Under the pieces are notes generated by a model, which saw only the letters and a program-made list of their open reading frames with translations, made no database searches and was not told where the DNA came from. From contig JBBQKF010000028.1 in NCBI GenBank assembly GCA_038326615.1, positions 1-31,296 of the forward strand: a stretch of 31,296 bases of DNA, read 5' to 3'. Position 1 is the stretch's first letter. Each line of letters begins with the position of its first letter. Positions 7,971-16,233 of this stretch are shown here, one piece after another. The translations under genes were made by a program, and so were the position numbers. This DNA is from JBBQKF01 sp038326615. GTDB lineage: Bacteria; Bacillota; Clostridia; Saccharofermentanales; UBA5734.

Positions 7971-8762
7971 CTAAACAGCAACTTCCATTTTTATACTTTC
8001 GTGCGACTGATAGTTTTCGAGATTAATGTCCTCGGCTTTAAAATCATAGAAGTTTGTGACTTCCGGGTTAATCAAAAGTTTGGGAGCAGGGTATGATTGA
8101 TCTAACTTTTCAATCTGTTTCTTAAGCGGCTCGATGTGATTTTCGTATACATGGGCGTTGTTGATTATATGTGTGAAAAGCCCTGGTCTAAGCCCAGTTA
8201 CCTGCGCGAGTAAATAAACAAGAACAGCATATTGGCTCGTGTTGAAAGGCACTCCAAGGCCTAAATCGCCTGAACGCTGAATGATCATACAATTCAGGCG
8301 GTCGCCGCATACATCCCAAAGGGTCATGAAACAACATGGCTGAAGAGTCATTTCCGGTAAATCTTCGATGTTCCACATGCTCATTATCATGCGACGGTTC
8401 TGAGGATTATTGCGTAATGAATCAATTAAATTGTCAATTTGTTTAAACTTAGCAATCTGATAACCGTAACCTTTGCCAATAGTGTTTTCAGCGTCTGCCC
8501 ACTCGTCCCAAATATGAACGTTTTGCTCCTGTAATTTAGTAACATCATTCGACTGGTCGCGATAAATCCATAAAAGCTCGCGAACCGCTGTCCTGAAAGC
8601 AACTTTCTTGGTTGTCAGTATGGGAAATTCTTTAGCCAGATCAAATTGCATTGTCTGGTGAGGCAGCTTATATGTTGCAACCCCAGTTCGGTTTTGATCG
8701 TAACATCCGTTTTGAATTACATTCTCCACAAGTTTCAGATATTGTTCGTCAAACTGGCTCAT
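7971..8762 (-). CDS. thyA: Thymidylate synthase (ThyA)
   Basis: A 263-residue enzyme that methylates dUMP to dTMP with methylene-tetrahydrofolate. The dUMP-binding RTG loop is at 25-27, RRM at 123-125, the active-site Cys143 in QPCC, the signature QRSGDLGLGVPFN follows, and HVYENH carries the nucleotide-contacting His and Tyr. Length is standard. The ATG at 8762 is seven bases after GGAGGGA. It forms an operon with the downstream folA. Its upstream region carries a DnaA-box cluster, which could tie its expression to replication. Confidence 0.97.
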   Translation of the reverse strand: MSQFDEQYLKLVENVIQNGCYDQNRTGVATYKLPHQTMQFDLAKEFPILTTKKVAFRTAVRELLWIYRDQSNDVTKLQEQNVHIWDEWADAENTIGKGYGYQIAKFKQIDNLIDSLRNNPQNRRMIMSMWNIEDLPEMTLQPCCFMTLWDVCGDRLNCMIIQRSGDLGLGVPFNTSQYAVLVYLLAQVTGLRPGLFTHIINNAHVYENHIEPLKKQIEKLDQSYPAPKLLINPEVTNFYDFKAEDINLENYQSHESIKMEVAV

Positions 8763-8916
8763 CTTGTCCCTCCAAATACACTAGAAAAATATTAAATTTG
8801 TAAATTATATTGCCTTGATATAATATAGCATATAATTGGTAAAAGTTAAATGAACCGTGAAACATATTGTTACAAGCATGTTACAAAACCTTAAACCGTG
8901 AAACGTCTGGAAATAC

Positions 8917-9052
8917 TTATTCACAGAGTTATCCACATTATCCACACAAAATTAACAGCTTTTCCACACACTGGGGAAAAAACAGGGCATAAATGTGAAT
9001 AAATTGGGCGAATTCAAATAACTTGGGGAAACAACACATATTTTGTGGATAA
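8917..9052. promoter_or_regulatory. Cluster of six DnaA-box-like 9-mers
   Basis: Perfect TTATCCACA boxes lie directly end to end at 8929-8937 and 8938-8946, and a perfect inverted box TGTGGATAA lies at 9044-9052. One-mismatch boxes are TTATTCACA 8917-8925, TTTTCCACA 8960-8968 and the inverted TGTGAATAA 8994-9002. Four point one way and two the other. There is no dnaA or dnaN gene in the window, so this is more likely a DnaA regulatory or titration cluster than oriC, but a replication origin cannot be excluded. Confidence 0.75.
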
Positions 9053-9155
9053 CTTTATTACAAAAAGATTACAGAGGGCCAAGAGAAATGTTTTAGCCTA
9101 TGAAGTCTATAAAATATGAAAATTTCTAGTTTTCGTATGAAAAACACATAAGCTA

Positions 9156-9184
9156 TTGTAATCAGTATCGTGATACAGTAAAAT
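9156..9184 (+). promoter_or_regulatory. Promoter with palindromic spacer
   Basis: A -35 TTGTAA (9156-9161) and -10 TAAAAT (9179-9184) are spaced by 17 bases. The spacer contains the inverted repeat GTATC-GT-GATAC (9165-9176), in a position typical of a repressor operator. It drives the DUF3990 locus starting at 9223. Confidence 0.55.
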
Positions 9185-9222
9185 TTGTATTATTAGTTAA
9201 AGAGCCGAAAGGAGAGAATACA

Positions 9223-9715
9223 ATGATTTTATATCATGGGAACGATTGTGTAGTGGATGCACCCAAAATATTGGAGAGCGATCGATTTCTTGATTTTGGA
9301 GTTGGATTTTACACTACAAATAATAAAGAGCAGGCTATACGCTGGGCAAACAAAGTGAGTGCCAGACGAAAATCTCATAAGCAGTTCATCAGTATTTATA
9401 ATTTTGATAATGAAAAAAATAACCTTAAAATCATACAATTTGACGAGCCAAATGAAGAATGGTTAAATTTTTGTGTGTAACTGCAGGATTGGGAAAACCG
9501 CAATGGATTATGATATTGTTATTGGTCCAGTTGCAGATGATACTGTTTACACCACGGTTATCTTGTATGAAAATGGTTTACTAGATAAGGATGAAGCCAT
9601 TAAACGGCTCAAAGTTGAAACGCTATTTAATCAAGTTTTATTTCATACAGAGCGTTCATTGAAAATTCTTTTTTTTACGGAATATGTTCAGTTAGGAGAT
9701 GATGCAAATGGATAA
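9223..9715 (+). pseudogene. DUF3990 protein, frameshifted
   Basis: Two frames together make one DUF3990-type protein, a family related to ADP-ribosyltransferase folds and often found in toxin-antitoxin-like or phage-defence contexts. The first frame (9223-9480) begins ILYHGND with LDFGVGFYTT and ends at NEEWLNF. The family's continuation, DYDIVIGPVADD and the C-terminal region, is in the next frame (to 9715). The break falls at a run of five T near 9465; removing one T joins WLNF to VCNCRIG and restores the frame. GAAAGGAG precedes the ATG. It may be a true pseudogene, a sequencing error in the homopolymer, or a phase-variable site. Confidence 0.8.
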
Positions 9716-10020
9716 AAATAAATTTGATGCTATATTTCCAATAATCACCGCAAGTCTTACCGATAAAATCATGACAAGTTTAAATATGCCAGAGGATAAG
9801 GCGCTTATGCAAAAAGCTCAGCAAAGGTCAACAAGATTACTTATGCTAATGATTCACTGCTTTTGCTTGAGCTAAAATACGTGAGAGCACCAAAATATCC
9901 ATACACTCGGAGAGCAATAACTCAGTAATTGAGTTTGCGTTTAAATTTGTAGTCGAAAGAATTGAAAATAGATTTTCCCGTTTTGCGAATATTTATATGT
10001 TAGTACCTTATAACATCTAA
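9708..10020 (+). pseudogene. Decayed companion gene of unknown family
   Basis: An ATG at 9708 overlaps the DUF3990 stop (ATGGATAA) and encodes MDKNKFDAIFPIITASL..., ending at a stop at 9875 after 55 residues. Protein-like sequence continues in a second frame (about 9824-9870, ITYANDSLLLLEL) and then a third (9871-10020, AKIRESTKISIH through VERIENRFSRF). The pieces read as one gene broken by at least two frameshifts. The overlap suggests it was cotranslated with DUF3990. I do not recognise the family with certainty. Confidence 0.4.
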
Positions 10021-10199
10021 ATATTATATATAGTGACGGTCTGTGCAATTTTAAATATTACAACGCACTAGTAAAATTTATTGGTCCAATAAACAGCAAT
10101 AAACTTTTTTAACTACAACCTTGACAAACTCCAATATTGAAATTATAATAATAACATATCCTAATCTTGAATATTGCATTAGTTCTAATTGAGTAATAT
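10021..10199. other. AT-rich spacer
   Basis: No open frame, hairpin or recognised site was found between the decayed companion gene and the protease remnant. The 5' part of that remnant is missing here, so a deletion or insertion joint probably lies in this stretch. Confidence 0.4.
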
Positions 10200-10337
10200 A
10201 TGGTTGTAATAGACGGTCACGAATTGAGCACAAATTCCATCGAAGTTATGGACCCAGGTGTCGGATCAAAATTAGCATATGCATATAACTACTTTAAAAG
10301 TAATTCACAATTTACATGGAAAGAAAGCATATATTAG
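10200..10337 (+). pseudogene. C-terminal remnant of a papain/C39-like cysteine protease
   Basis: Forty-five in-frame codons, starting at an ATG at 10200 that has no ribosome binding site, end at TAG 10337. The sequence VVIDGHELST, IEVMDPG and AYNYFKSNSQFTW is the usual tail of papain-like/C39-like peptidases, in which the VMDP segment follows the catalytic region. The catalytic Cys and His regions are absent. The stop overlaps the AGGAGGT of the next gene, so the intact ancestor was probably cotranscribed with it. Confidence 0.6.
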
Positions 10338-10349
10338 GAGGTAAGAATC

Positions 10350-10979
10350 ATGAGAAGAAAATTTCTTGTATCATTAGTACTTGTACTATTTGTTGGACTA
10401 AGTATGACAGTTTCAGGCATTGATAACACTGTACCAATTCCAGTAATGCAGATTGCAGAAAAAAACCTTGATTCTGTTAAGGCATTCCTTGAGAGAGAGT
10501 ATAATTTAAATCCGTCAGCCAGCACATCAATTGGAGACATTTATAACATCTATTACCTAAAAAAGGACTTTGAATTGATGGTTGAAGATTCATTTGTCAA
10601 CTCGATCTATAGAAGCGATGATTATTTAGTAGTTTTGAATTCTCAGGGGCATCCTTTTTCTTATATGCAAATTGGCATACAAGATGGAGAATATCAGCTC
10701 CAAATGTATGGTGGGAATGCACAGTTTATTGATACTGTCAAAGGATATGCCAACAAACTTAACCCCCGAAAACTTTATCTTGTAGCTATGGGCCCTAATT
10801 ATCAATTTTTAACTGACACTGGTGAGTTGTATACTATTCCAAGATCAGAACTTGATAATGATAAAGCTAATAGTAAGGAAGATGCAAACAAGGTTTTAGC
10901 TGAAGTCAAAGAAAAAGTCAAACAGAATAACAAAAAAATTGAAAATGGAGAAGAAATTACTTATGGTATAATGAAGTAA
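10350..10979 (+). CDS. Exported protein of unknown function
   Basis: A 209-residue protein with a clear signal peptide (positively charged MRRK, hydrophobic core to about residue 22, likely cut near VSG). There is no lipobox and no further membrane segment. The mature part has a mixed strand/helix region (IYNIYYLKKDFELM, then YLVVLNSQGHPFSYMQIG) and a highly charged, probably helical C terminus rich in Lys, Glu and Asn. AGGAGGT precedes the ATG by seven bases. It lies immediately after the tail of a papain/C39-like protease, so it may have been a partner, inhibitor or propeptide-like protein of that enzyme. I do not recognise a named family. Confidence 0.8.
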   Translation: MRRKFLVSLVLVLFVGLSMTVSGIDNTVPIPVMQIAEKNLDSVKAFLEREYNLNPSASTSIGDIYNIYYLKKDFELMVEDSFVNSIYRSDDYLVVLNSQGHPFSYMQIGIQDGEYQLQMYGGNAQFIDTVKGYANKLNPRKLYLVAMGPNYQFLTDTGELYTIPRSELDNDKANSKEDANKVLAEVKEKVKQNNKKIENGEEITYGIMK

Positions 10980-11025
10980 ATGTTCTAGTTTATGCAATAT
11001 TCAAATAAATTTATAAAATTATTAG

Positions 11026-11078
11026 AACGAGTTTAGTTACTGCAAACATTAGAACAGTGACTGTAGCTCGTTTTATTT
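11026..11078 (+). terminator. Rho-independent terminator
   Basis: A hairpin has outer arms AACGAG/CTCGTT and inner arms AGTTACTG/CAGTGACT (one G-T pair), followed by TTTTATTTAT. It follows the exported protein gene by about 50 bases. Confidence 0.7.
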
Positions 11079-11455
11079 ATCTATTATTAACAAGTGTGCA
11101 ATACACAGGTAAAGTCAGACTACAACATTTTGCATTCAAATCCGCACCCCCAATCCTCGCTTTGTATTGGCATTTTTCTCAGTAATTTACCTTTAAACCC
11201 GCGAACCTTAAAATCAGAAATTTCACACTGGGCGCTTGAGAATCTTAAAAAAAGTGTTGCTGGGATGATTTTTCTTTCATCAAAGCTTACAGCCATTGAA
11301 ATGACAGCACTTGCAAGCAAAAACGCAGTAGTTCAGTGTTGTAAATTCATTGAAGGATCTTCATAATCAATTGAAAAATATTGCGGATACATGCTCAATC
11401 TAGGAAAGACGCAATGTCTGGAGGTTTTTGATAAATCTACAGATATATTACAAAA
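11079..11455. other. Unassigned segment, no supported gene
   Basis: Both strands have overlapping open frames (plus 11094-11366, minus 11120-11320). The minus frame contains SAQCEISDFKVRGFKGK and SEDWGCGFECKML, which look protein-like, but its start would be TTG with no clear ribosome binding site. The base composition is more GC-rich than the flanks. It could be a gene remnant or a structured RNA region. Confidence 0.3.
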
Positions 11456-13726
11456 CTAAATTTTGTTGTTTTCATCGGTAATATTTTTTATAGAAGATGT
11501 TTGACGATATTCGCTTGGCGTGCAACCATAAGTCTTTTTAAAAATGGTGTAAAAATAGCTATTGCTAACAAATCCAACTTTTTCGATAATTTCACATATA
11601 GTAAGATTGCCGTTTTCGAGAAGCACCTTAGCTTTTTTTAGTCTTACATAAATAATATAATCTGCAACAGATTTTTTGATTTGAGTCTTAAATATTCTTC
11701 CAAAATATGAACTTGATAAATGAAAATGAGATGATATGCCCTCAAGAGATAAGTTAATATCATTATAATTATTTTCAATATAGCATGTAGCAATATTTAT
11801 TAGATTATCGTGTTTTAAGTTTTTTTGTTGCGTTAGGTAGTCGCTAACAAAATCAAACATTTCTTCAAAATAATTTTTAAGTTCAGGTATTGTTTCAACC
11901 TTATTAATCTCTGAAATGAATTTACAGAAATCATAGTTTGTATTGTTTCCAGTATTTTCTTCTATTATTAACACAGCTGAGCTTATAGTAATTGCAATAT
12001 TTAATATGGAAATCCTAAACTGCTCGATGACTTGGTTTTTTATTACCTCAATTATTTCCGAAAATAGTTTTTTACATTCAATGGATTTCCCAACCATTAG
12101 CGATTCTATTAATAGTTTTTCCTTTTCTTCTGTTTGAACTTTATTGCTTTTTTTAAATAAACTTATTGCCGTATTGTTAAGGATACTTGAATATCCAAAA
12201 TACATTTTATATTTATATATGTTTAATGCTGAAAAATAATTGTTATTAATATCAGATAAATCAAAGAAAACATCACTGTAAGCAATAGACACAGTAATAT
12301 TTAGATATCGATTAATTGCTTCAAAAAGTTGTAATATCGCTTCATTGAGTGTTTCTTGAATATTGGCACTCGGCTTTTTAACGAAATTAAGAATTACTGT
12401 AAAATGTTCGCCACCCATATCAACAACCTCGCAAATACCAAGCCTTGAGAAAATCTCTGAGGTTATATTCATCATTCCATATTTGAATATACTAATGTCA
12501 TCAGGTTTATATTGCTTTTTAAAATTGTTGTAATTGTCAATACCCAAATATAAAACAATCAAACCTTTTTCCAAAACAAAATAAACATCATAATTATTGA
12601 GTTTTTCATTAACATAATCATCAGCATCAGCATACTGAGAATCTAAAAGCAATGAAACAAGATGTTTTTGTTTGAAATAATAACTGCTTTTATTTTTATC
12701 TTGTTCAAGCACCTTTACCTTTGCAACCATATCCTTAATAGGAATATACATAAAGCGAGATATAAATATCGACAATAAAATACCAACTAAAAGTATTAAT
12801 ACCGATACAAAAATAGTAGTCTCCCTTAATTTGCTTATTTTTTCTATAATTGTTTTATAAGGTGTTACTCTAATATAATACCAATCCACGGTATCTGATT
12901 TATAAAAAGTTATTAAAGATTTTTGTCCAAAAACATTCCCAATTATCCATCCGTTTTTACTATAGTTGTTAATTATATTTTTGAAAGTTTGGTTTTCGCT
13001 CATGTCAGAAAGCATTTCATATTCGGCGTTTGAAGTCATTATAACTCCATTTTTATCTGATATAAAGGTTTGCGAGTTATTACTTGAGTCAACATTCTTT
13101 ATTATGTTTTTTAACCAATTTTCAGAGACATTAATGATTATACCACTCGAAATACTATTAACTCCTGATTCATTATATATAAACGAATAATCCTTATAAA
13201 ATTTGTAACTTGTTGATCCAAAACCGGGCTTAGGGACATTTCTTGCTATAGGATAAAAATTCTTAAAATTTTTACTGAAGAGTTTTTTTAAAATGTCCTG
13301 ATCAAAAAAACCGTCAAAGTTTTCGACTGCTTGGTTGTTAACGCTTGTAAAAATTGTGCTGTTTTCAGAATTATATGCGTAAATCGAATGAATAATAGGG
13401 GAAGTTGCAACATATAGATTAAGTCGTTCTAAACCTAAGTTCTTCTCGTCAATATCTGTTGTTGGGTAAATTAATAGTTTATAGATATCTCTGTCTGAAT
13501 ACGCTTGTACTAATAAATTTTTTGACGAGTCGATCATAAAATTCACATTTGTATTAATTTGAATAAGCCCTTCACTGCTATTTGAATATATATTGTTTAA
13601 AATAATGTCCTCAAAATTTTTATAAAGAATAGCAGAAACCATTAATATGGTTATAACTAAAGAAAAAGTTAGAGTTAATGAGAGCTTAAAAAAAAGTGAG
13701 TTCCTGTTTTTGCGTTTCTTTTTCAT
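11456..13726 (-). CDS. Membrane-bound AraC-type sensor/regulator (YesN-like)
   Basis: A 756-residue one-component regulator. Transmembrane segments lie at about residues 13-36 and 304-326, with a ~265-residue extracellular sensor of dCache style between them. A cytoplasmic region follows that includes a degenerate cyclase-like stretch (GLIVLYLGIDNYNNF, GGEHFTVIL). The last ~95 residues form an AraC double helix-turn-helix (INLSLEGISSHFHLSSSYFGRIFK and CEIIEKVGFVSNSYFYTIFKKTYGCTPSEYR). The start at ATG 13726 is supported by a promoter 44-72 bases upstream; a longer frame opening at 13858 would begin before that promoter. It is divergent from the ABC importer and probably senses an extracellular glycan to control it. 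Confidence 0.9.
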   Translation of the reverse strand: MKKKRKNRNSLFFKLSLTLTFSLVITILMVSAILYKNFEDIILNNIYSNSSEGLIQINTNVNFMIDSSKNLLVQAYSDRDIYKLLIYPTTDIDEKNLGLERLNLYVATSPIIHSIYAYNSENSTIFTSVNNQAVENFDGFFDQDILKKLFSKNFKNFYPIARNVPKPGFGSTSYKFYKDYSFIYNESGVNSISSGIIINVSENWLKNIIKNVDSSNNSQTFISDKNGVIMTSNAEYEMLSDMSENQTFKNIINNYSKNGWIIGNVFGQKSLITFYKSDTVDWYYIRVTPYKTIIEKISKLRETTIFVSVLILLVGILLSIFISRFMYIPIKDMVAKVKVLEQDKNKSSYYFKQKHLVSLLLDSQYADADDYVNEKLNNYDVYFVLEKGLIVLYLGIDNYNNFKKQYKPDDISIFKYGMMNITSEIFSRLGICEVVDMGGEHFTVILNFVKKPSANIQETLNEAILQLFEAINRYLNITVSIAYSDVFFDLSDINNNYFSALNIYKYKMYFGYSSILNNTAISLFKKSNKVQTEEKEKLLIESLMVGKSIECKKLFSEIIEVIKNQVIEQFRISILNIAITISSAVLIIEENTGNNTNYDFCKFISEINKVETIPELKNYFEEMFDFVSDYLTQQKNLKHDNLINIATCYIENNYNDINLSLEGISSHFHLSSSYFGRIFKTQIKKSVADYIIYVRLKKAKVLLENGNLTICEIIEKVGFVSNSYFYTIFKKTYGCTPSEYRQTSSIKNITDENNKI

Positions 13727-13769
13727 ATCTTCATATTCAACCTTTCTTATTATCTCTATTAACAAAGAT

Positions 13770-13798
13770 ATCATAATACAAAATTCAGTGTTATGCAA
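13770..13798 (-). promoter_or_regulatory. Sigma-A promoter of AraC-type regulator
   Basis: On the minus strand, -35 TTGCAT (13798-13793) and -10 TATGAT (13775-13770) are spaced by 17 bases. The leader to ATG 13726 would be about 37 bases. Confidence 0.6.
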
Positions 13799-14047
13799 GT
13801 GCAACAATAAATGGAATATTATTGCAGGGGAACATTGTTTATTGACATAAAAATACACTCACATGACGAAGATGCACGTTCTTGAAGTTTTGCTTCTATT
13901 ATTTTTACTATCCACTAATTTTTTTTACAATACTGTGCTCTTCAGTGCAATTGGTGCCTTGAACATCAATTTTGAATAGTTTTGATGAAATTCATACAAA
14001 TGTGCAAATTTCTGAGTATGAAATTAAGTATTTAATTAATTGAGAAG
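13799..14047. other. Divergent regulatory spacer
   Basis: This stretch between the two divergent promoters is the expected place for AraC-type binding sites. Weak dyads occur (for example CATAC...GTATG around 13994-14021) but no repeated site is clear. No gene was found. Confidence 0.4.
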
Positions 14048-14076
14048 TTTACTATTGATTTTTTAAATAATATAAT
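14048..14076 (+). promoter_or_regulatory. Sigma-A promoter of ABC importer operon
   Basis: A -35 TTTACT (14048-14053) and a perfect -10 TATAAT (14071-14076) are spaced by 17 bases. The leader of about 120 bases contains a 7-base inverted repeat AAGTATT/AATACTT (14101-14107 and 14139-14145). Confidence 0.6.
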
Positions 14077-14205
14077 TGCGATAGGAAATTAAAAACAAAC
14101 AAGTATTTTATTATTGCAAACTCTATTTACAATTACTGAATACTTCAAATTAATTATTTGTTATTTAAAGTTTTTAATTTAAATATACCTATTGAAAGAG
14201 ATTAT

Positions 14206-15216
14206 ATGCAAAAAGTTGAAGAACACTTAATTTACCAAACTGATACCGATTCAAATAAAGGATCCATATTTAACGATGATAAAAGGGATGTGGAGAAACC
14301 TAAAAAATCGAAGAAAGCAAGGAGCCTTAATTACATAAGCAACATCCAATTGATAATTATGGCATTGCCTGGTGTGCTTATTGTTTTTATATTTGCATAC
14401 ATACCAATGCAGGGCGCAATTATGGCATTTCAGGATTTTAGCATTGATAAAGGAATTTTTGGAAGTACATTTATTGGCTTAAAGAACTTTGAATTTTTAT
14501 TTGCCACAGATGCATTTAGAATTACATCCAACACTCTTGTTTTAAACTCACTCTTTATACTTGTTGGACTTGTGACTTCTCTTATTATTTCTCTTTTAAT
14601 GTATGAAATGTCTAAATTCGTTAGATTGTATCAGACGATTTACTTTATTCCATACTTTTTATCTTGGGTAGTAGTAGGATTTGTATTTTACGCTTTTTTT
14701 AGTGTTGATAGCGGAATTTTAAACAATATAATAAAATCAATAGGTCTCGAACCGATTAATTGGTATTCTGAACCAAAATATTGGACTTTTATATTGCCGA
14801 TAGTTAATACATGGAAGGTTGCTGGATTTTTTAGCATAATATATTATGCAGGTTTAATGGGTATTGATAATTCTTACTTCGAAGCCGCCGATATTGATGG
14901 AGCTTCAAAACTTCAGAAAATCCGCTATATTTCCTTACCATCAATCGCACCAATTATAACTGTTATGTTATTGATGCAAATTGGTAAAATATTTAATTCA
15001 GATATAGGATTATATTTGAATCTAACAAGACAAATAGGAGAACTATTTCCAACAACCGACGTCATAGATACATATGTATTTAGGGGCTTAACTAATTTAG
15101 GCGACGTTGGTATGACAACTGCAGCTTCTTTTTATCAATCTATAACTGGTCTTGTGTTAGTTGTTACAACAAATTTCATAATTAGAAAGGCAAGCCCTGA
15201 CAATGCATTACTTTAA
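14206..15216 (+). CDS. ABC sugar permease, LplB type (CUT1 family)
   Basis: A 336-residue inner-membrane permease with six predicted transmembrane helices after a ~45-residue charged N-terminal tail. The cytoplasmic EAA loop EAADIDGASKLQKIRYISLP, which docks the ATPase, is present. The type is that of LplB/YtcP-associated permeases importing oligosaccharides in Firmicutes. ATG 14206 follows GAAAGAG; a longer frame from TTG 14158 has no ribosome binding site. It is the first gene of the operon, followed 15 bases later by the second permease. No ATPase gene is present, so a shared MsmK/MsmX-type ATPase is likely. Confidence 0.92.
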   Translation: MQKVEEHLIYQTDTDSNKGSIFNDDKRDVEKPKKSKKARSLNYISNIQLIIMALPGVLIVFIFAYIPMQGAIMAFQDFSIDKGIFGSTFIGLKNFEFLFATDAFRITSNTLVLNSLFILVGLVTSLIISLLMYEMSKFVRLYQTIYFIPYFLSWVVVGFVFYAFFSVDSGILNNIIKSIGLEPINWYSEPKYWTFILPIVNTWKVAGFFSIIYYAGLMGIDNSYFEAADIDGASKLQKIRYISLPSIAPIITVMLLMQIGKIFNSDIGLYLNLTRQIGELFPTTDVIDTYVFRGLTNLGDVGMTTAASFYQSITGLVLVVTTNFIIRKASPDNALL

Positions 15217-15231
15217 AAGAAGGAGAAAATA

Positions 15232-16113
15232 TTGAAAATTATGAAACACAAACCTAAACTGAAAATTTCAAAACTATTCATACATATTCTTTTTATTATT
15301 TTGGCAATGTTATGCATAATACCATTATTGGCTGTTATTTCGATTTCACTTTCAACTGAAACTGAACTTGCCATAAAAGGTTATAGTATATTGCCACAAG
15401 GCTTTACCACTCGTGCATACGAAATTATATTTAAATCTCCCGCTAAAATTTTGAATGGATATATGATTTCGATTTTTGTTACATTTGGAGGCGGGTTAAT
15501 AAGTCTTATAATTTGTTCTTTACTTGCCTATCCAATGTCAAGAAAGGACTTTAAGTTAAAGAAACCATTGGTGTTTTATGTTTTTTTTACAATGCTTTTT
15601 GGGGGAGGCTTAATCCCTTGGTATATAATGATAGTCAATATGAGACTAAACAATAATATTTTGGTCTTAATACTGCCTTATCTTGTAATTCCCATTAATG
15701 TTTTGCTACTTAGAACATATTTTATTCAAGTTCCAATGTCTATTGTAGAAGCAGCAAAGATAGACGGGTGCGATGAATTTCGCAATTTCATAAAGATTAT
15801 AATGCCCCTATCTAAACCTGCACTGGCAACAATTGGACTGTTTATTGTTTTGTGGTACTGGAATGATTGGTATTTAGGATTGTTGTTCTTAACAAAACCA
15901 AATTTATTTCCGTTACAACTTATGTTATATAATATGATGAGTAATGCTCAGTATATTGCAAGAACGGTTAATTTAGGTTCTTATGCTAAGTTTCCTGCAG
16001 AGTCTGTTAGAATGGCTATGTGTATTTGTGCAGCAGGTCCTGCTCTGTTTATTTTTCCATTTTTCCAAAAGTATTTTGTTAAAGGGCTCACGGTTGGATC
16101 TTTAAAAGAATAA
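15232..16113 (+). CDS. ABC sugar permease, YtcP/MalG type (CUT1 family)
   Basis: A 293-residue permease with six transmembrane helices and the EAA loop VEAAKIDGCDEFRNFIKIIMPLSKP. It ends with FVKGLTVGSLKE, typical of YtcP-like proteins. TTG at 15232 is six bases after AGGAG; the next ATG (15241) is too far from the site. It pairs with the upstream LplB-type permease to form the import channel. Confidence 0.93.
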   Translation: MKIMKHKPKLKISKLFIHILFIILAMLCIIPLLAVISISLSTETELAIKGYSILPQGFTTRAYEIIFKSPAKILNGYMISIFVTFGGGLISLIICSLLAYPMSRKDFKLKKPLVFYVFFTMLFGGGLIPWYIMIVNMRLNNNILVLILPYLVIPINVLLLRTYFIQVPMSIVEAAKIDGCDEFRNFIKIIMPLSKPALATIGLFIVLWYWNDWYLGLLFLTKPNLFPLQLMLYNMMSNAQYIARTVNLGSYAKFPAESVRMAMCICAAGPALFIFPFFQKYFVKGLTVGSLKE

Positions 16114-16165
16114 ATGACTATGTTTTCAGCTCAGTATAAGTGAATTTTTAGGAGGTGGTACAAGC

Positions 16166-16219
16166 ATGGTAACTGAGCAAGTGTTACAGTCATTAAAGAA
16201 AAAATATATCGTAAATTAA
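16166..16219 (+). CDS. Possible 17-residue leader peptide
   Basis: A short frame (MVTEQVLQSLKKKYIVN) starts eight bases after an excellent AGGAGGTG and ends 14 bases before the binding-protein ATG, whose own site (AAGGATG) is weaker. Such an arrangement can couple translation to the next gene or act as a leader. The peptide itself is unrecognised. Confidence 0.3.
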   Translation: MVTEQVLQSLKKKYIVN

Positions 16220-16233
16220 GAAAGGATGAACAA

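Larger units (their letters stand above)
8763..9222. other. Intergenic region with DnaA-box cluster
   Basis: This 460-base divergent spacer holds the thyA leader (left), the DnaA-box cluster (8917-9052) and the promoter of the DUF3990 locus (right). Near 8790-8850 the thyA side is very AT-rich, with several TATAAT-like elements on the minus strand, so the exact start cannot be fixed. Confidence 0.6.

Noticed and set aside
8917..9052. Chromosomal oriC
   Set aside because: DnaA-box-like sites are present, but no dnaA, dnaN, rpmH or gyrase genes occur in the window and no clear AT-rich unwinding element with DnaA-trio repeats was seen.
13727..13858. 44-residue N-terminal extension of the AraC-type regulator
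   Set aside because: A well-spaced promoter lies within this stretch, so transcripts would begin after the upstream start; ATG 13726 also gives the normal short cytoplasmic tail before the first membrane segment.
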